Part shown: piece after piece, positions 7,546 through 13,949 of the stretch | How the letters are laid out: each line of letters starts with the position of its first letter | How positions within the stretch are numbered: the stretch's first letter is position 1 | Assembly (NCBI GenBank): GCA_034437315.1 | Contig: DAOTUC010000014.1 | Location: 1-22,815 of the forward strand | Source: DSAR01 sp034437315 | Lineage (GTDB): Bacteria > Chloroflexota > Anaerolineae > B4-G1 | DNA: 22,815 nucleotides | Reading direction: 5' to 3' | The notes under the pieces: generated by a model | Seen by the model: only the letters and a program-made list of their open reading frames with translations | The model's database searches: none | Told to the model about the DNA's origin: nothing | Made by a program: the position numbers and the translations under genes

Positions 7546-10386
7546 CTATATCTCTTGTTGTGCATCCCGATCGATCCACCGAGCGGCGACTTGGGGCAGG
7601 AGCGCCACGGATCCCTTGCGGATCGTCGGATGGGGCAGCGATTCGACGAAGAGCGAGCCGTAGCTCTTGGTCAACAGGCGCTTGTCGAAGACGGCGACGA
7701 CGCCCCGGTCGGTGCGAGTGCGGATCAAGCGCCCAAAGCCCTGCAAGAAGCGGAGGATTGTCTCCGGGACGGCGTAATCGAAGAAAGGCTGCTCGAAGGT
7801 CTCCGAGCGGGCGGCGAAGATCGGGTCGCTGGGCACGCTGAAGGGCAATTTGGCGATCGCCAGGCAACTGAGGGCCTCACCCGGTACGTCGACCCCTTCC
7901 CAGAAACTGCGCGTGCCGAGGAGCACCCGGCGCTCGCCCGTGCTGAAGTTTTCCAGCAACTGGACCCGCGAGACGCCCTGTCCCTGGGCCTGCACCGTGA
8001 TCCCGGCCTGGGTCAGAGGGGACTTGATGGCTTGCAACGTGGAACGCAATTGGCTGTACGAGGTGAACAGCGCCATCGCACGTCCCCCGGTGGCCCGGAA
8101 CAGAGCCGCCATCCCCTGCTCCACCGCCCGTTGATACCCCTGCTGCCCCGGCTCGGGGATGTCGTCGATCAGATAGACCAGCGTCGAGTGCTCGTAATCG
8201 AAGGGAGAACCGACGACCAGTTCGTCGGCGTCCCAGGCGTTCAAGCGCTCGCGCAAGAAATCGAAGGAGCCGCCGATCTGGAGCGTGGCCGAGGTGAGGA
8301 TGACCGATTCCTTCTCGTGGAACAGGTGATCCTCGACCATCGGCCCGACGTGGAGCGGCGCGGCGTGTAAACGCAGGCTGTCCCGGCGAGCGTTGCGCTC
8401 GATCCAATAGATCAGGTCGTCCTCCGGCTCGTAGATCATCTGGCTAATTTGGTCGCCGGCCTTTTTCAACTGCCGGGCGATCCCCAGGACGTGGGTCTGC
8501 AAGTCCTTGGCGTCCGATACATCCCGCGCCTCCAACTCGTCCAGGCCGCGGATGAGTCGTTCCAGGTTCTCCACGATGGCCTTCATCGGCAGATAGGCGT
8601 TATCCCAGGCGATCTCGACCGCCTCCCACGCCGGCTGCACTCGCAACCCGGAGGTCACGCGCATCCGAAAGGCGTATTGATTGCGCCGCCCTTGCTGGTG
8701 CTCCTCGACGAAGGCCTCCAGCGCGTCGAAGAACGCGGTCAATTGATCCCAGGCTCGCCGGGCGGCTACCCCCACCTTGCCGATCAACAACTCCACCTTG
8801 ACCATCGTCCCTTCGGGCAGGCCGGCATTTTGGCAGTGGCCCATCACGTCGGCCAACAGGCCGGTCACGCGACCTTCGGGCCGCACGTGGCCGATCTCGC
8901 GCAACATGCGGCGCATACGGGATTGATCCGTCTCGAAGTGCAGGCCGTTGGTGGTGGCCGATTCCAGGTGATGCGCCTCGTCCACGATGAGACGCTTGTA
9001 TTCGGGGAGCACCCGGTTTTGGACGGCCACGTCGGCCAACAGGAGGGCGTGGTTGACGATGATCAGGTGAGAGGATTCAGCGGCGCGGCGGGCGCCGTAG
9101 AAGTAGCACGTCCCCCGCTGAAAGTGCCGGCATCGCTCCGGGTTGCAGCCTTCGTTGTCGGCCGAAAGGCGGCGCCAGATGGCCTGCTCGGTGTAATCGG
9201 GCAGGAATAGATCGTCGCCGTCGCCATCGCCGTCGCCCAATAACCAGACTAAAATCTTGGCCAACACCCGGGCCTCTTCGGCGCTGCGAGCGCCCCGGCG
9301 GCGCGTGGCCTGGAGGCGGGCCTGGCACAGGTAGTGGGAGCGGCCCTTCAACACGGCGGCTTGGAAGTCGATGGGCAGGATGCGGGCCAGAGTGGGCAGA
9401 TCCTTCTGGTAGAGCTGTTCCTGCAGGTTGATGGTGTTGGTGGAGATGACCACCGGTTGGCCGTTCTGGACGCCCCAGTAGACGGCGGGAATCAGGTAGG
9501 CCAGCGATTTACCGACGCCGGTGGGCGCCTCGACCAGCAGATGGTCGCTGTCGTTCAGCGCCTGGGCGACGCGGCGCAACATCGCCACTTGTTGTGGGCG
9601 GTGCTCGTAACCGGGCAGCTTGGCGTGAAAGGCGCCGTCCATCTCCAGGAGCGCGGCCAACCCATCCACGTCGAGGGGTCTCTGCTCGGCGGCGGCCCGC
9701 AAGCGGCGCGCCTTGCGCGAAACGTCCATCAGCTGCGGCGGCGTCAGAATCTGCTGCACCGACTGGTCCGCCCATCGCCGGGCCGCCGGGCGGTCGATCG
9801 CGGCCCGCAAGGCCTCCTGGAAGAAATGGGCGGCGGCCCATTTCCCCCGCTTGCCTTGGTAGACAATTTCCTTTAAAATTCTCAATGGCAGCGCCTGGGC
9901 CCGCTCGAACAGCTCGTAGAAGAGTTGCTGAGAGGCCACAGCGTCGTCCAACGCCCGGTGGGCGCGGTCCACATCGATGCCCACCAGTTGAGCCAGCGAT
10001 TGGAGGCTGTAGCGCTCGGCGTCGGGGCACAGGACGCTCGCCAGTTCAAACGTGTCGAGGTAATCGTTCTTGAACTGGTCGGAATGTTGTTGGAGAAAGG
10101 CCAGGTCAAAATTGACGCTGTGGCCGACTACCGGCGTCTCTCCCACGAAGCGGGCCAGAGCGGGCAGCACATCGAACAGCCTCGGCGCATCGGCGACGTC
10201 CTCGTCGCGGATGCCGGTCAGCTCGGTGATCTTGAGCGGGATGGGCCGTCCAGGGGATACAAAGGTGGAGAAGGTGTCCAGCGTCCGGCCGTCGCGAAAC
10301 TTGACGGCGCCGATCTCTATGATGGCGTCCCGTTCGGCGCTCAGGCCGGTGGTCTCCAGATCGAGAGCAACGTACGTTTGTGACAT
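7546..10386 (-). CDS. dinG: Exonuclease-helicase fusion, DinG type
   Basis: The 946-residue protein fuses a DnaQ-like 3'-5' exonuclease (1-165) to an XPD/DinG-like helicase. The exonuclease has the full DEDDh set: D9 and E11 (LDLETTG), H89/D94 (GHSVNFD) and H143/D148 (HRALDD). Helicase motifs are APTGVGKS at 287-294, DEAHHLE at 469 onward, LTSATL, GTRSFWEGVDVPGE and QGFGRLIRTRTDRG. Four cysteines, C354, C414, C419 and C427, lie between Walker A and DEAH where E. coli DinG holds its Fe-S cluster, so a cluster is likely. Known role: unwinding of D-loops, R-loops and forked DNA with a 5'-3' polarity. A GDGDGDGDD acidic repeat (385-392) lies in this insert. It is first in an operon with ridA and recQ. 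Confidence 0.93.
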   Translation of the reverse strand: MSQTYVALDLETTGLSAERDAIIEIGAVKFRDGRTLDTFSTFVSPGRPIPLKITELTGIRDEDVADAPRLFDVLPALARFVGETPVVGHSVNFDLAFLQQHSDQFKNDYLDTFELASVLCPDAERYSLQSLAQLVGIDVDRAHRALDDAVASQQLFYELFERAQALPLRILKEIVYQGKRGKWAAAHFFQEALRAAIDRPAARRWADQSVQQILTPPQLMDVSRKARRLRAAAEQRPLDVDGLAALLEMDGAFHAKLPGYEHRPQQVAMLRRVAQALNDSDHLLVEAPTGVGKSLAYLIPAVYWGVQNGQPVVISTNTINLQEQLYQKDLPTLARILPIDFQAAVLKGRSHYLCQARLQATRRRGARSAEEARVLAKILVWLLGDGDGDGDDLFLPDYTEQAIWRRLSADNEGCNPERCRHFQRGTCYFYGARRAAESSHLIIVNHALLLADVAVQNRVLPEYKRLIVDEAHHLESATTNGLHFETDQSRMRRMLREIGHVRPEGRVTGLLADVMGHCQNAGLPEGTMVKVELLIGKVGVAARRAWDQLTAFFDALEAFVEEHQQGRRNQYAFRMRVTSGLRVQPAWEAVEIAWDNAYLPMKAIVENLERLIRGLDELEARDVSDAKDLQTHVLGIARQLKKAGDQISQMIYEPEDDLIYWIERNARRDSLRLHAAPLHVGPMVEDHLFHEKESVILTSATLQIGGSFDFLRERLNAWDADELVVGSPFDYEHSTLVYLIDDIPEPGQQGYQRAVEQGMAALFRATGGRAMALFTSYSQLRSTLQAIKSPLTQAGITVQAQGQGVSRVQLLENFSTGERRVLLGTRSFWEGVDVPGEALSCLAIAKLPFSVPSDPIFAARSETFEQPFFDYAVPETILRFLQGFGRLIRTRTDRGVVAVFDKRLLTKSYGSLFVESLPHPTIRKGSVALLPQVAARWIDRDAQQEI

Positions 10387-10423
10387 ATCGACTCATTTCT
10401 AGTCTGCACTATGCAGCAAGGAC

Positions 10424-10452
10424 ATTATACCCCAGCGGCTGGGTTGGGACAA
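10424..10452 (-). promoter_or_regulatory. Sigma70-type promoter of the dinG-ridA-recQ operon
   Basis: Reading the minus strand: TTGTCC (10452-10447), a 17-bp spacer, then a perfect TATAAT (10429-10424), 38 bases before the dinG ATG. The spacer holds a perfect 13-bp palindrome, CCCAGC-G-GCTGGG (10431-10443), a possible operator. No LexA-type CGAAC-N4-GTTCG box is seen. Confidence 0.7.
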
Positions 10453-10460
10453 GGAAACTT

Positions 10461-10616
10461 TTGGGTTCTCTGGGATTTCGCATGGCGAGACCCTAAAGGT
10501 TTTGCTCAAAGCCGCGCAAACAACGTTTTTGCCTTAAACAATGACCTTTTTCCATCAAAACCAGCGCAGAAACCTTTAGGGTCTATGATGGGCCATGCGA
10601 AATCCTGAAGACCCAA
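10461..10616. mobile_element. MITE-like inverted-repeat element
   Basis: Two arms of roughly 45 bp face each other. The blocks are GGATTTCGCATGGC 10473-10486 with its complement 10592-10605 (14 of 14), and AGACCCTAAAGGTTT 10488-10502 with its complement 10570-10584 (15 of 15); an outer, weaker pairing of GGGTTCTC-type sequence joins them. The central ~67 bp is AT-richer and non-coding. There is no transposase here, so this would be a non-autonomous element or a large hairpin. It ends about 10 bp before the moxR fragment and begins just beyond the dinG promoter. Confidence 0.65.
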
Positions 10617-10626
10617 CCAGAAGAGC

Positions 10627-10944
10627 CAGGAATTCGAGTTCCGGCCGGGGCCGGTGCTTTCCCACGTCGTCCTGGCCGACGAGATCAACCGGGCCACCCC
10701 GCGCACCCAATCGGCGTTGCTGGAGGCTATGCAGGAGCAGCAGATCACCATCGACGGCGTCACCCATCGCTTGCCGCGCCCATTCCTGGTCCTGGCGACC
10801 CAGAATCCCATTGAGCTGGAGGGGACCTTCCCGCTGCCGGAGGCCCAGGTCGATCGCTTCCTCATCAAGTTACCGATGGGGTATCCCACCGAGGAAGAGG
10901 AGCACCAGATTCTCCTGCGCTTCGATCGGAACAGGGATACCCCC
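10627..10944 (+). pseudogene. moxR AAA+ ATPase fragment (front and back missing)
   Basis: The in-frame translation QEFEFRPGPV, then VVLADEINRATPRTQSALLE, LATQNPIELEGTFPLPEAQVDRF and MGYPTEEEE is the central part of a MoxR-type AAA+ ATPase, including Walker B (LADEIN) and sensor 1 (ATQNP). The Walker A half is absent: homology begins at 10627, right next to the MITE-like element. The tail of the protein stops at about RFDRNRDTP, after which the frame runs into unrelated coding sequence and stops at 11010. It cannot be a working ATPase. MoxR normally starts an operon moxR-DUF58-transglutaminase; here only scraps remain. Confidence 0.85.
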
Positions 10945-10952
10945 GCGCCCCC

Positions 10953-11174
10953 CAGGAGACGCCCTACGAATATCTGCCGGTTCTTACTGACGCCTATCCG
11001 GCGCACGTAGAAGACTTGCAGCGCATCACCGACGCCTACGTCGCCGTGCACTACGGCGAGATCCCAGAAAGTGTGCAGGATTTGGAGGCGATTCGCGCAA
11101 GTTGGGATCAGGTGCGGAGAGAGATGAGAGTGGAGAGCAGAGAGGAGAGAGGGAATACGACGCCTTGCGCTTGA
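10953..11174 (+). pseudogene. DUF4129-type C-terminal fragment, remnant of a transglutaminase-like gene
   Basis: In a frame different from the moxR fragment, translation from 10953 gives QETPYEYLPVLTDAYP, then EDLQRITDAYVAVHYG, then PESVQDLEAIRASWDQVRRE, ending at TGA 11172-11174. The TPYEYL, ITxAYxxxxYG and WxxVRR pattern is the C-terminal end of DUF4129-type proteins that commonly follow moxR and DUF58 genes. No start or membrane/transglutaminase portion is present. The last ~40 bases before the stop are purine-rich (GAGAGA-like). The direct join to the moxR piece implies one deletion that removed the genes in between. Confidence 0.7.
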
Positions 11175-11192
11175 GGACGTTTGAGGTATACT
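11165..11192 (+). promoter_or_regulatory. Candidate promoter of mntA-hepT
   Basis: TTGCGC (11165-11170), a 16-bp spacer, and TATACT (11187-11192), 29 bases before the mntA ATG. The match is moderate; no operator palindrome is obvious. Confidence 0.45.
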
Positions 11193-11221
11193 AGGAAAGC
11201 GCCGAAATAAGAGAGTCTACT

Positions 11222-11707
11222 ATGCCCAACCCGAATGACGACGTAAAATCACAGCGCCAGCGAGAGTCCCGCAGGATTCTGGATCGGTTGGCGTGCGTTC
11301 TCCCGCCGATTCTCTCTCGTCATCCCGTGGACGCGGCCTACGTCTATGGCTCGGTGGCGCGGGGGACAGTGACCGCCTTCAGTGACGTGGATATTGCCCT
11401 GCTCCTGTCCACCTCAATGCCGCCCTACGATCGTTTGATGTTCGAGATGGCTCTCCAGGGGGAAATTGAGATGCAGGGGAGCAATCTTCCGACGGTGGAT
11501 GTGCGAACGATCAACGAGGCGCCGTTGATGGTTCGGGGGCAGATCGTGCAACAGGGTATCCTGCTCTACGAGGGAGATCACGCGCGCCGGGTGGCCTTCG
11601 AGGTGGCGACCCGTAAGCGATATTTCGATTTCGCGCCCAGGGCCCGACGCTGGCGGGATGCGTTTCTACAGCGCGTTCACCGGGAGGGATTGCGGTCCCA
11701 TGGTTGA
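11222..11707 (+). CDS. mntA: MntA-like minimal nucleotidyltransferase (antitoxin)
   Basis: The 161-residue protein has the polymerase-beta-type nucleotidyltransferase signature GS(x)ARG followed by S-D-x-D: G43-S44, R47-G48, D55 and D57, with a third acidic D93 in VDVR. All catalytic residues are intact. Known for the type VII system: MntA attaches AMP to tyrosine of the HepT RNase motif and so silences it. Its stop overlaps the hepT start by 8 bp (ATGGTTGA), which fits tight co-expression of an antitoxin-first pair. Alternative: a nucleotidyltransferase with another partner, but the HEPN gene next door makes MntA likely. Confidence 0.88.
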   Translation: MPNPNDDVKSQRQRESRRILDRLACVLPPILSRHPVDAAYVYGSVARGTVTAFSDVDIALLLSTSMPPYDRLMFEMALQGEIEMQGSNLPTVDVRTINEAPLMVRGQIVQQGILLYEGDHARRVAFEVATRKRYFDFAPRARRWRDAFLQRVHREGLRSHG

Positions 11708-12152
11708 TCCAGATACGCTGGCCTCTATCCTCAGCAACCTACGAGATTCCTTGGAGAAGTTGGATATCCTGGCTGCATTGCCACAAGATCGCTTTAGCCA
11801 GGATTTTACCAACTCAGAGAGCGCCAAGCATCTGCTACAGGTTTCCATTGAGTGCTGCCTGGACATTGCACATCACATCGTCGCCGACGAGGGCTACCGA
11901 TCGCCTGAGAATAACTATGATGCCTTCGTTGTTTTAGCGGAGCATGGCGTCCTGCCCGATCATTTCATGCCTACTATGCGACAGATGGTCAGTTTTCGTA
12001 ATCGCGTGGTGCACCTCTATTGGGACGTGGATGATATTGTCGTCTATCGCATTCTGCAAGAAAATCTGGACGACTTTGAAACGTATATTGGCTACGTGTT
12101 AAACTTTATTCAGTCAGACTCGGGTAATCCGGAGCCAACAAAGGGCTCTTGA
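11700..12152 (+). CDS. hepT: HepT-like HEPN ribonuclease toxin (DUF86)
   Basis: The 150-residue all-helical protein contains the HEPN RNase motif R-x4-H-x-Y as R100-NRVV-H105-L-Y107, in the RNRVVHLYWDV segment. ATG 11700 is chosen because it overlaps the mntA stop; the longer in-frame start at 11658 lies inside mntA and adds a non-homologous leader. Known role: dimeric RNase that cuts RNA (tRNA in one studied case) unless AMP-modified at the motif tyrosine by MntA. The tyrosine target is present. The pair lies next to a deletion scar and a MITE-like element, typical of a variable site. Which RNA is cut cannot be said. Confidence 0.86.
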   Translation: MVDPDTLASILSNLRDSLEKLDILAALPQDRFSQDFTNSESAKHLLQVSIECCLDIAHHIVADEGYRSPENNYDAFVVLAEHGVLPDHFMPTMRQMVSFRNRVVHLYWDVDDIVVYRILQENLDDFETYIGYVLNFIQSDSGNPEPTKGS

Positions 12153-12213
12153 TTATCAGATACCAAGGGGACAAATTGATGTTCACGTTAAATCACCGCC
12201 GTACATGAAGACA

Positions 12214-12376
12214 GGCCTGGGGCGCCGGTTGGCGCCTGCAGGCCAGCCCGCACACGTCGGGGGGCGGTGCTTTAACCGTGCCCTGAGTTTGGACGTGGTG
12301 CGCCCTCCTGAAGGGCGAACGGCCGCCGCCGGCGTGTGGGGGATTTCGCAGCAACTCGCGAAATCCCTTTTCTTTT
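12214..12376 (+). ncRNA. Candidate structured RNA or leader ending in an intrinsic terminator
   Basis: Between hepT and yedE about 350 bases hold no credible gene but strong stems. Stem 1: GGCCTG-G-GGCGCC-GGTT-GGCGCC-TG-CAGGCC (12214-12244). Stem 2: CGCACACGTC (12249-12258) with GACGTGGTGCG (12292-12302), one bulge, enclosing GGGCGGT/ACCGTGCCC (12262-12283). Stem 3: CGCCCT/AGGGCG (12301-12317), sharing two bases with stem 2. A terminator follows (12340-12376). I see no clear promoter between the terminator and yedE, so read-through control of that operon is possible. I do not recognise an Rfam class. It could instead be the hepT terminator region plus a palindromic repeat. Confidence 0.4.
12340..12376 (+). 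terminator. Intrinsic terminator 1
   Basis: A perfect 10-bp stem GGGATTTCGC (12340-12349) and GCGAAATCCC (12358-12367) encloses an 8-base loop and is followed by TTTTCTTTTT. A classic rho-independent terminator for transcripts running rightward. Confidence 0.88.
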
Positions 12377-12379
12377 TGA

Positions 12380-12411
12380 GAAAACCCGCCAGCGGCGGTT
12401 TTCGCTTTTTT
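12380..12411 (+). terminator. Intrinsic terminator 2, directly after the first
   Basis: GAAAACC-C-GCC (12380-12390) pairs with GGCGGTTTTC (12394-12403), with one bulged C and a 3-base loop. It is followed by GCTTTTTT. Because the stem itself is A/T-flanked, it could also stop leftward transcription. Tandem terminators insulate yedE from hepT, or form part of a regulated leader. Confidence 0.7.
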
Positions 12412-12508
12412 CATTGGCCTTCCACGATGCGGCTTTCGGCCCGATTGGCGCGTTTGCTTGCCCGGGACGAGGCCCTGTGGAAACTCACACCTTCAAGGAG
12501 GTTTTGCT

Positions 12509-13621
12509 ATGTCTGAACGTCTTACCCGTTTCTTTGCCTCGCGCTGGGGCATCATAGTGGCCGGGGCCGTCATCGGCCTCCTGGCCTCCCTTCTCCAGGC
12601 GGCCGACAATCCGCCAAACATGGGCATCTGTGTGGCCTGTTTCGAGCGCGACATCGCCGGCGCCTTGGGATTGCACCGGGCGGCCGTCGTCCAGTACGTC
12701 CGGCCGGAGATCATCGGTTTTGTGCTGGGCGCGCTCGTCGCGGCGTTGGCCTTCCGCGAGTTCAAGGCCCGGGCCGGTTCGGCGCCCATCGTGCGCTTCT
12801 TCCTGGGCGTGTTCGCCATGATCGGCGCATTGGCCTTCCTCGGCTGTCCCTGGCGGGCGCTCCTGCGACTGACCGGCGGCGACCTGAACGCCATCATCGG
12901 CCTGGGCGGCCTGGCCCTCGGCGTCGCCATCGGCGTCCAATTCCTCAAATCCGGCTACAACCTGGGGCGTTCTCACGCGACCTATCCCGCCGTGGGATGG
13001 GTTATGCCGGCGTTTATGGCGGGCTTGCTGCTTCTGCTGCTTTTCAACGTCAAGACCGGGGAGAGTGGCGCGCTCTTCTTCAGCGCGGCGGGGCCGGGCG
13101 CGATGCGCGCCGCAATCTGGATCTCGCTCGGCGCGGGGCTGATCATCGGCTTCCTGGCCCAACGCACCCGCTTCTGCACGATGGGCTCCATCCGCGACGT
13201 GATCCTGATGGGGGATACCCATCTCATCAGCGGCGTCGGGGCGTTGGTGGCGGCGGCCTTCGTCGCCAACCTGGCGCTGGGGCAGGTGAACTTCGGCGTC
13301 TTTGGTCAGCCGGTGGCCCACAGCCAGCACCTGTGGAATTTCCTGGGGATGGCGTTGGCTGGCCTGGCCTTTGCCCTGGCGGGCGGATGTCCGGGACGCC
13401 AGCTCTTCCTCGCCGGGGAGGGAGACGGGGACGCCGGGGTCTTCGTGCTGGGGATGATCACCGGCGCGGGCTTCGCCCATAACTTCATGCTGACCGGCAA
13501 ACCGGACAACGTCGAGACCGGCTTGGTCGGCGGCATAGGCCCTTACGGCATGGCCGCCGTCCTGTTAGGGTTAATCGTCTGCCTCGTCATCGGGTTCACG
13601 ATGCGAGAAAAGTACAGTTAA
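12509..13621 (+). CDS. yedE: YedE-type YeeE/YedE family membrane transporter, probably selenium or sulfur species
   Basis: A 370-residue integral membrane protein with about nine to ten hydrophobic helices. It shows the two YeeE/YedE repeats: LGCPWRALLRLTGGD with C113 and GGCPGRQLFLAGEGDGDAG with C294, plus RTRFCTMGSIRD with C223 and GICVACF with C41/C44 near the outer face. The GGCPxRQL-AGEG form resembles the selenium-metabolism YedE subgroup. Known: YeeE relatives move thiosulfate, with conserved cysteines lining the path; YedE is inferred to import a selenium compound from its gene neighbours. Start ATG 12509 has AGGAGG at 12496-12501; the longer frame upstream lacks these signals. It heads an operon with the carrier, desulfurase and DUF3343 genes. 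Confidence 0.85.
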   Translation: MSERLTRFFASRWGIIVAGAVIGLLASLLQAADNPPNMGICVACFERDIAGALGLHRAAVVQYVRPEIIGFVLGALVAALAFREFKARAGSAPIVRFFLGVFAMIGALAFLGCPWRALLRLTGGDLNAIIGLGGLALGVAIGVQFLKSGYNLGRSHATYPAVGWVMPAFMAGLLLLLLFNVKTGESGALFFSAAGPGAMRAAIWISLGAGLIIGFLAQRTRFCTMGSIRDVILMGDTHLISGVGALVAAAFVANLALGQVNFGVFGQPVAHSQHLWNFLGMALAGLAFALAGGCPGRQLFLAGEGDGDAGVFVLGMITGAGFAHNFMLTGKPDNVETGLVGGIGPYGMAAVLLGLIVCLVIGFTMREKYS

Positions 13622-13640
13622 ATAGAGAGGAGACTATCGA

Positions 13641-13850
13641 ATGGCTAAGCAAGTGGATGCGCGTGGTTTTTCTTGTCCGCAACCGGTGATTATGGCCCGT
13701 CAGGCGATCCAGGCAGGGGATTTCCCCGTCGACATCCTGGTGGAGACGGTTACCTCGCGCGAGAACGTCAAGCGCGCGGCCGAGAAGTTGGGCTGCCAGG
13801 TCACGGTCGAAGAGATGGGGGATGAGTTCAAGTTAACCCTCAGCAAATGA
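13641..13850 (+). CDS. TusA/YedF-like sulfurtransferase carrier
   Basis: A 69-residue TusA-fold protein with the hallmark C-P-x-P motif: C12 in FSCPQP. TusA relatives carry sulfur (or, by inference for YedF, selenium) as a persulfide on this cysteine. It starts 19 bp after yedE, with GAGAGGAG before the ATG. It lacks the second domain found in full-length YedF (~200 residues), so it is the single-domain form. Partner of the neighbouring transporter and desulfurase by position; direct transfer from YedE is inference. Confidence 0.9.
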   Translation: MAKQVDARGFSCPQPVIMARQAIQAGDFPVDILVETVTSRENVKRAAEKLGCQVTVEEMGDEFKLTLSK

Positions 13851-13857
13851 TGCAAAT

Positions 13858-13904
13858 GGGTGGATGGATGGGGGAGGGAAGCTCACCTATCCATTCATCC
13901 ACCC
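13858..13904. repeat. Hairpin between tusA and the aminotransferase gene
   Basis: GGGTGGATGGATGG (13858-13871) pairs with CCATTCATCCACCC (13891-13904), 13 of 14 positions plus one G-T pair, with a 19-base loop. It is inside the operon, so it could act as an mRNA stability or processing element. No T-run follows, so it is not an obvious terminator. Confidence 0.6.
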
Positions 13905-13936
13905 ATTCGCTCATTCGCTGCTTCGCTGATTCGCAT
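13905..13936. repeat. Dispersed intergenic repeat, copy B (inverted relative to 1113-1149)
   Basis: ATTCGCTCATTCGCTGCTTC followed by GCTGATTCGC is the near-exact reverse complement of the sequence at 1113-1146. It ends just before the GGAGG of the aminotransferase gene. Two copies 12.8 kb apart, both directly before a ribosome binding site, suggest a family that tolerates leader positions. Confidence 0.6.
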
Positions 13937-13949
13937 TTGGAGGTTTATG

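Noticed and set aside
11658..11699. Upstream start for hepT adding 14 residues
   Set aside because: The extension lies inside mntA and does not resemble HEPN N-termini; ATG 11700 overlaps the mntA stop as expected for a coupled pair.
12340..12367. Terminator stem GGGATTTCGC matches the MITE arm at 10472-10481
   Set aside because: Only 10 bases are shared and the sequences differ straight after. It may be chance; I do not claim the terminator is a copy of the element.
12205..12516. Open frame of 103 codons in the gap before yedE
   Set aside because: It spans both terminators and the stems, and has no ribosome binding site or recognisable domain.
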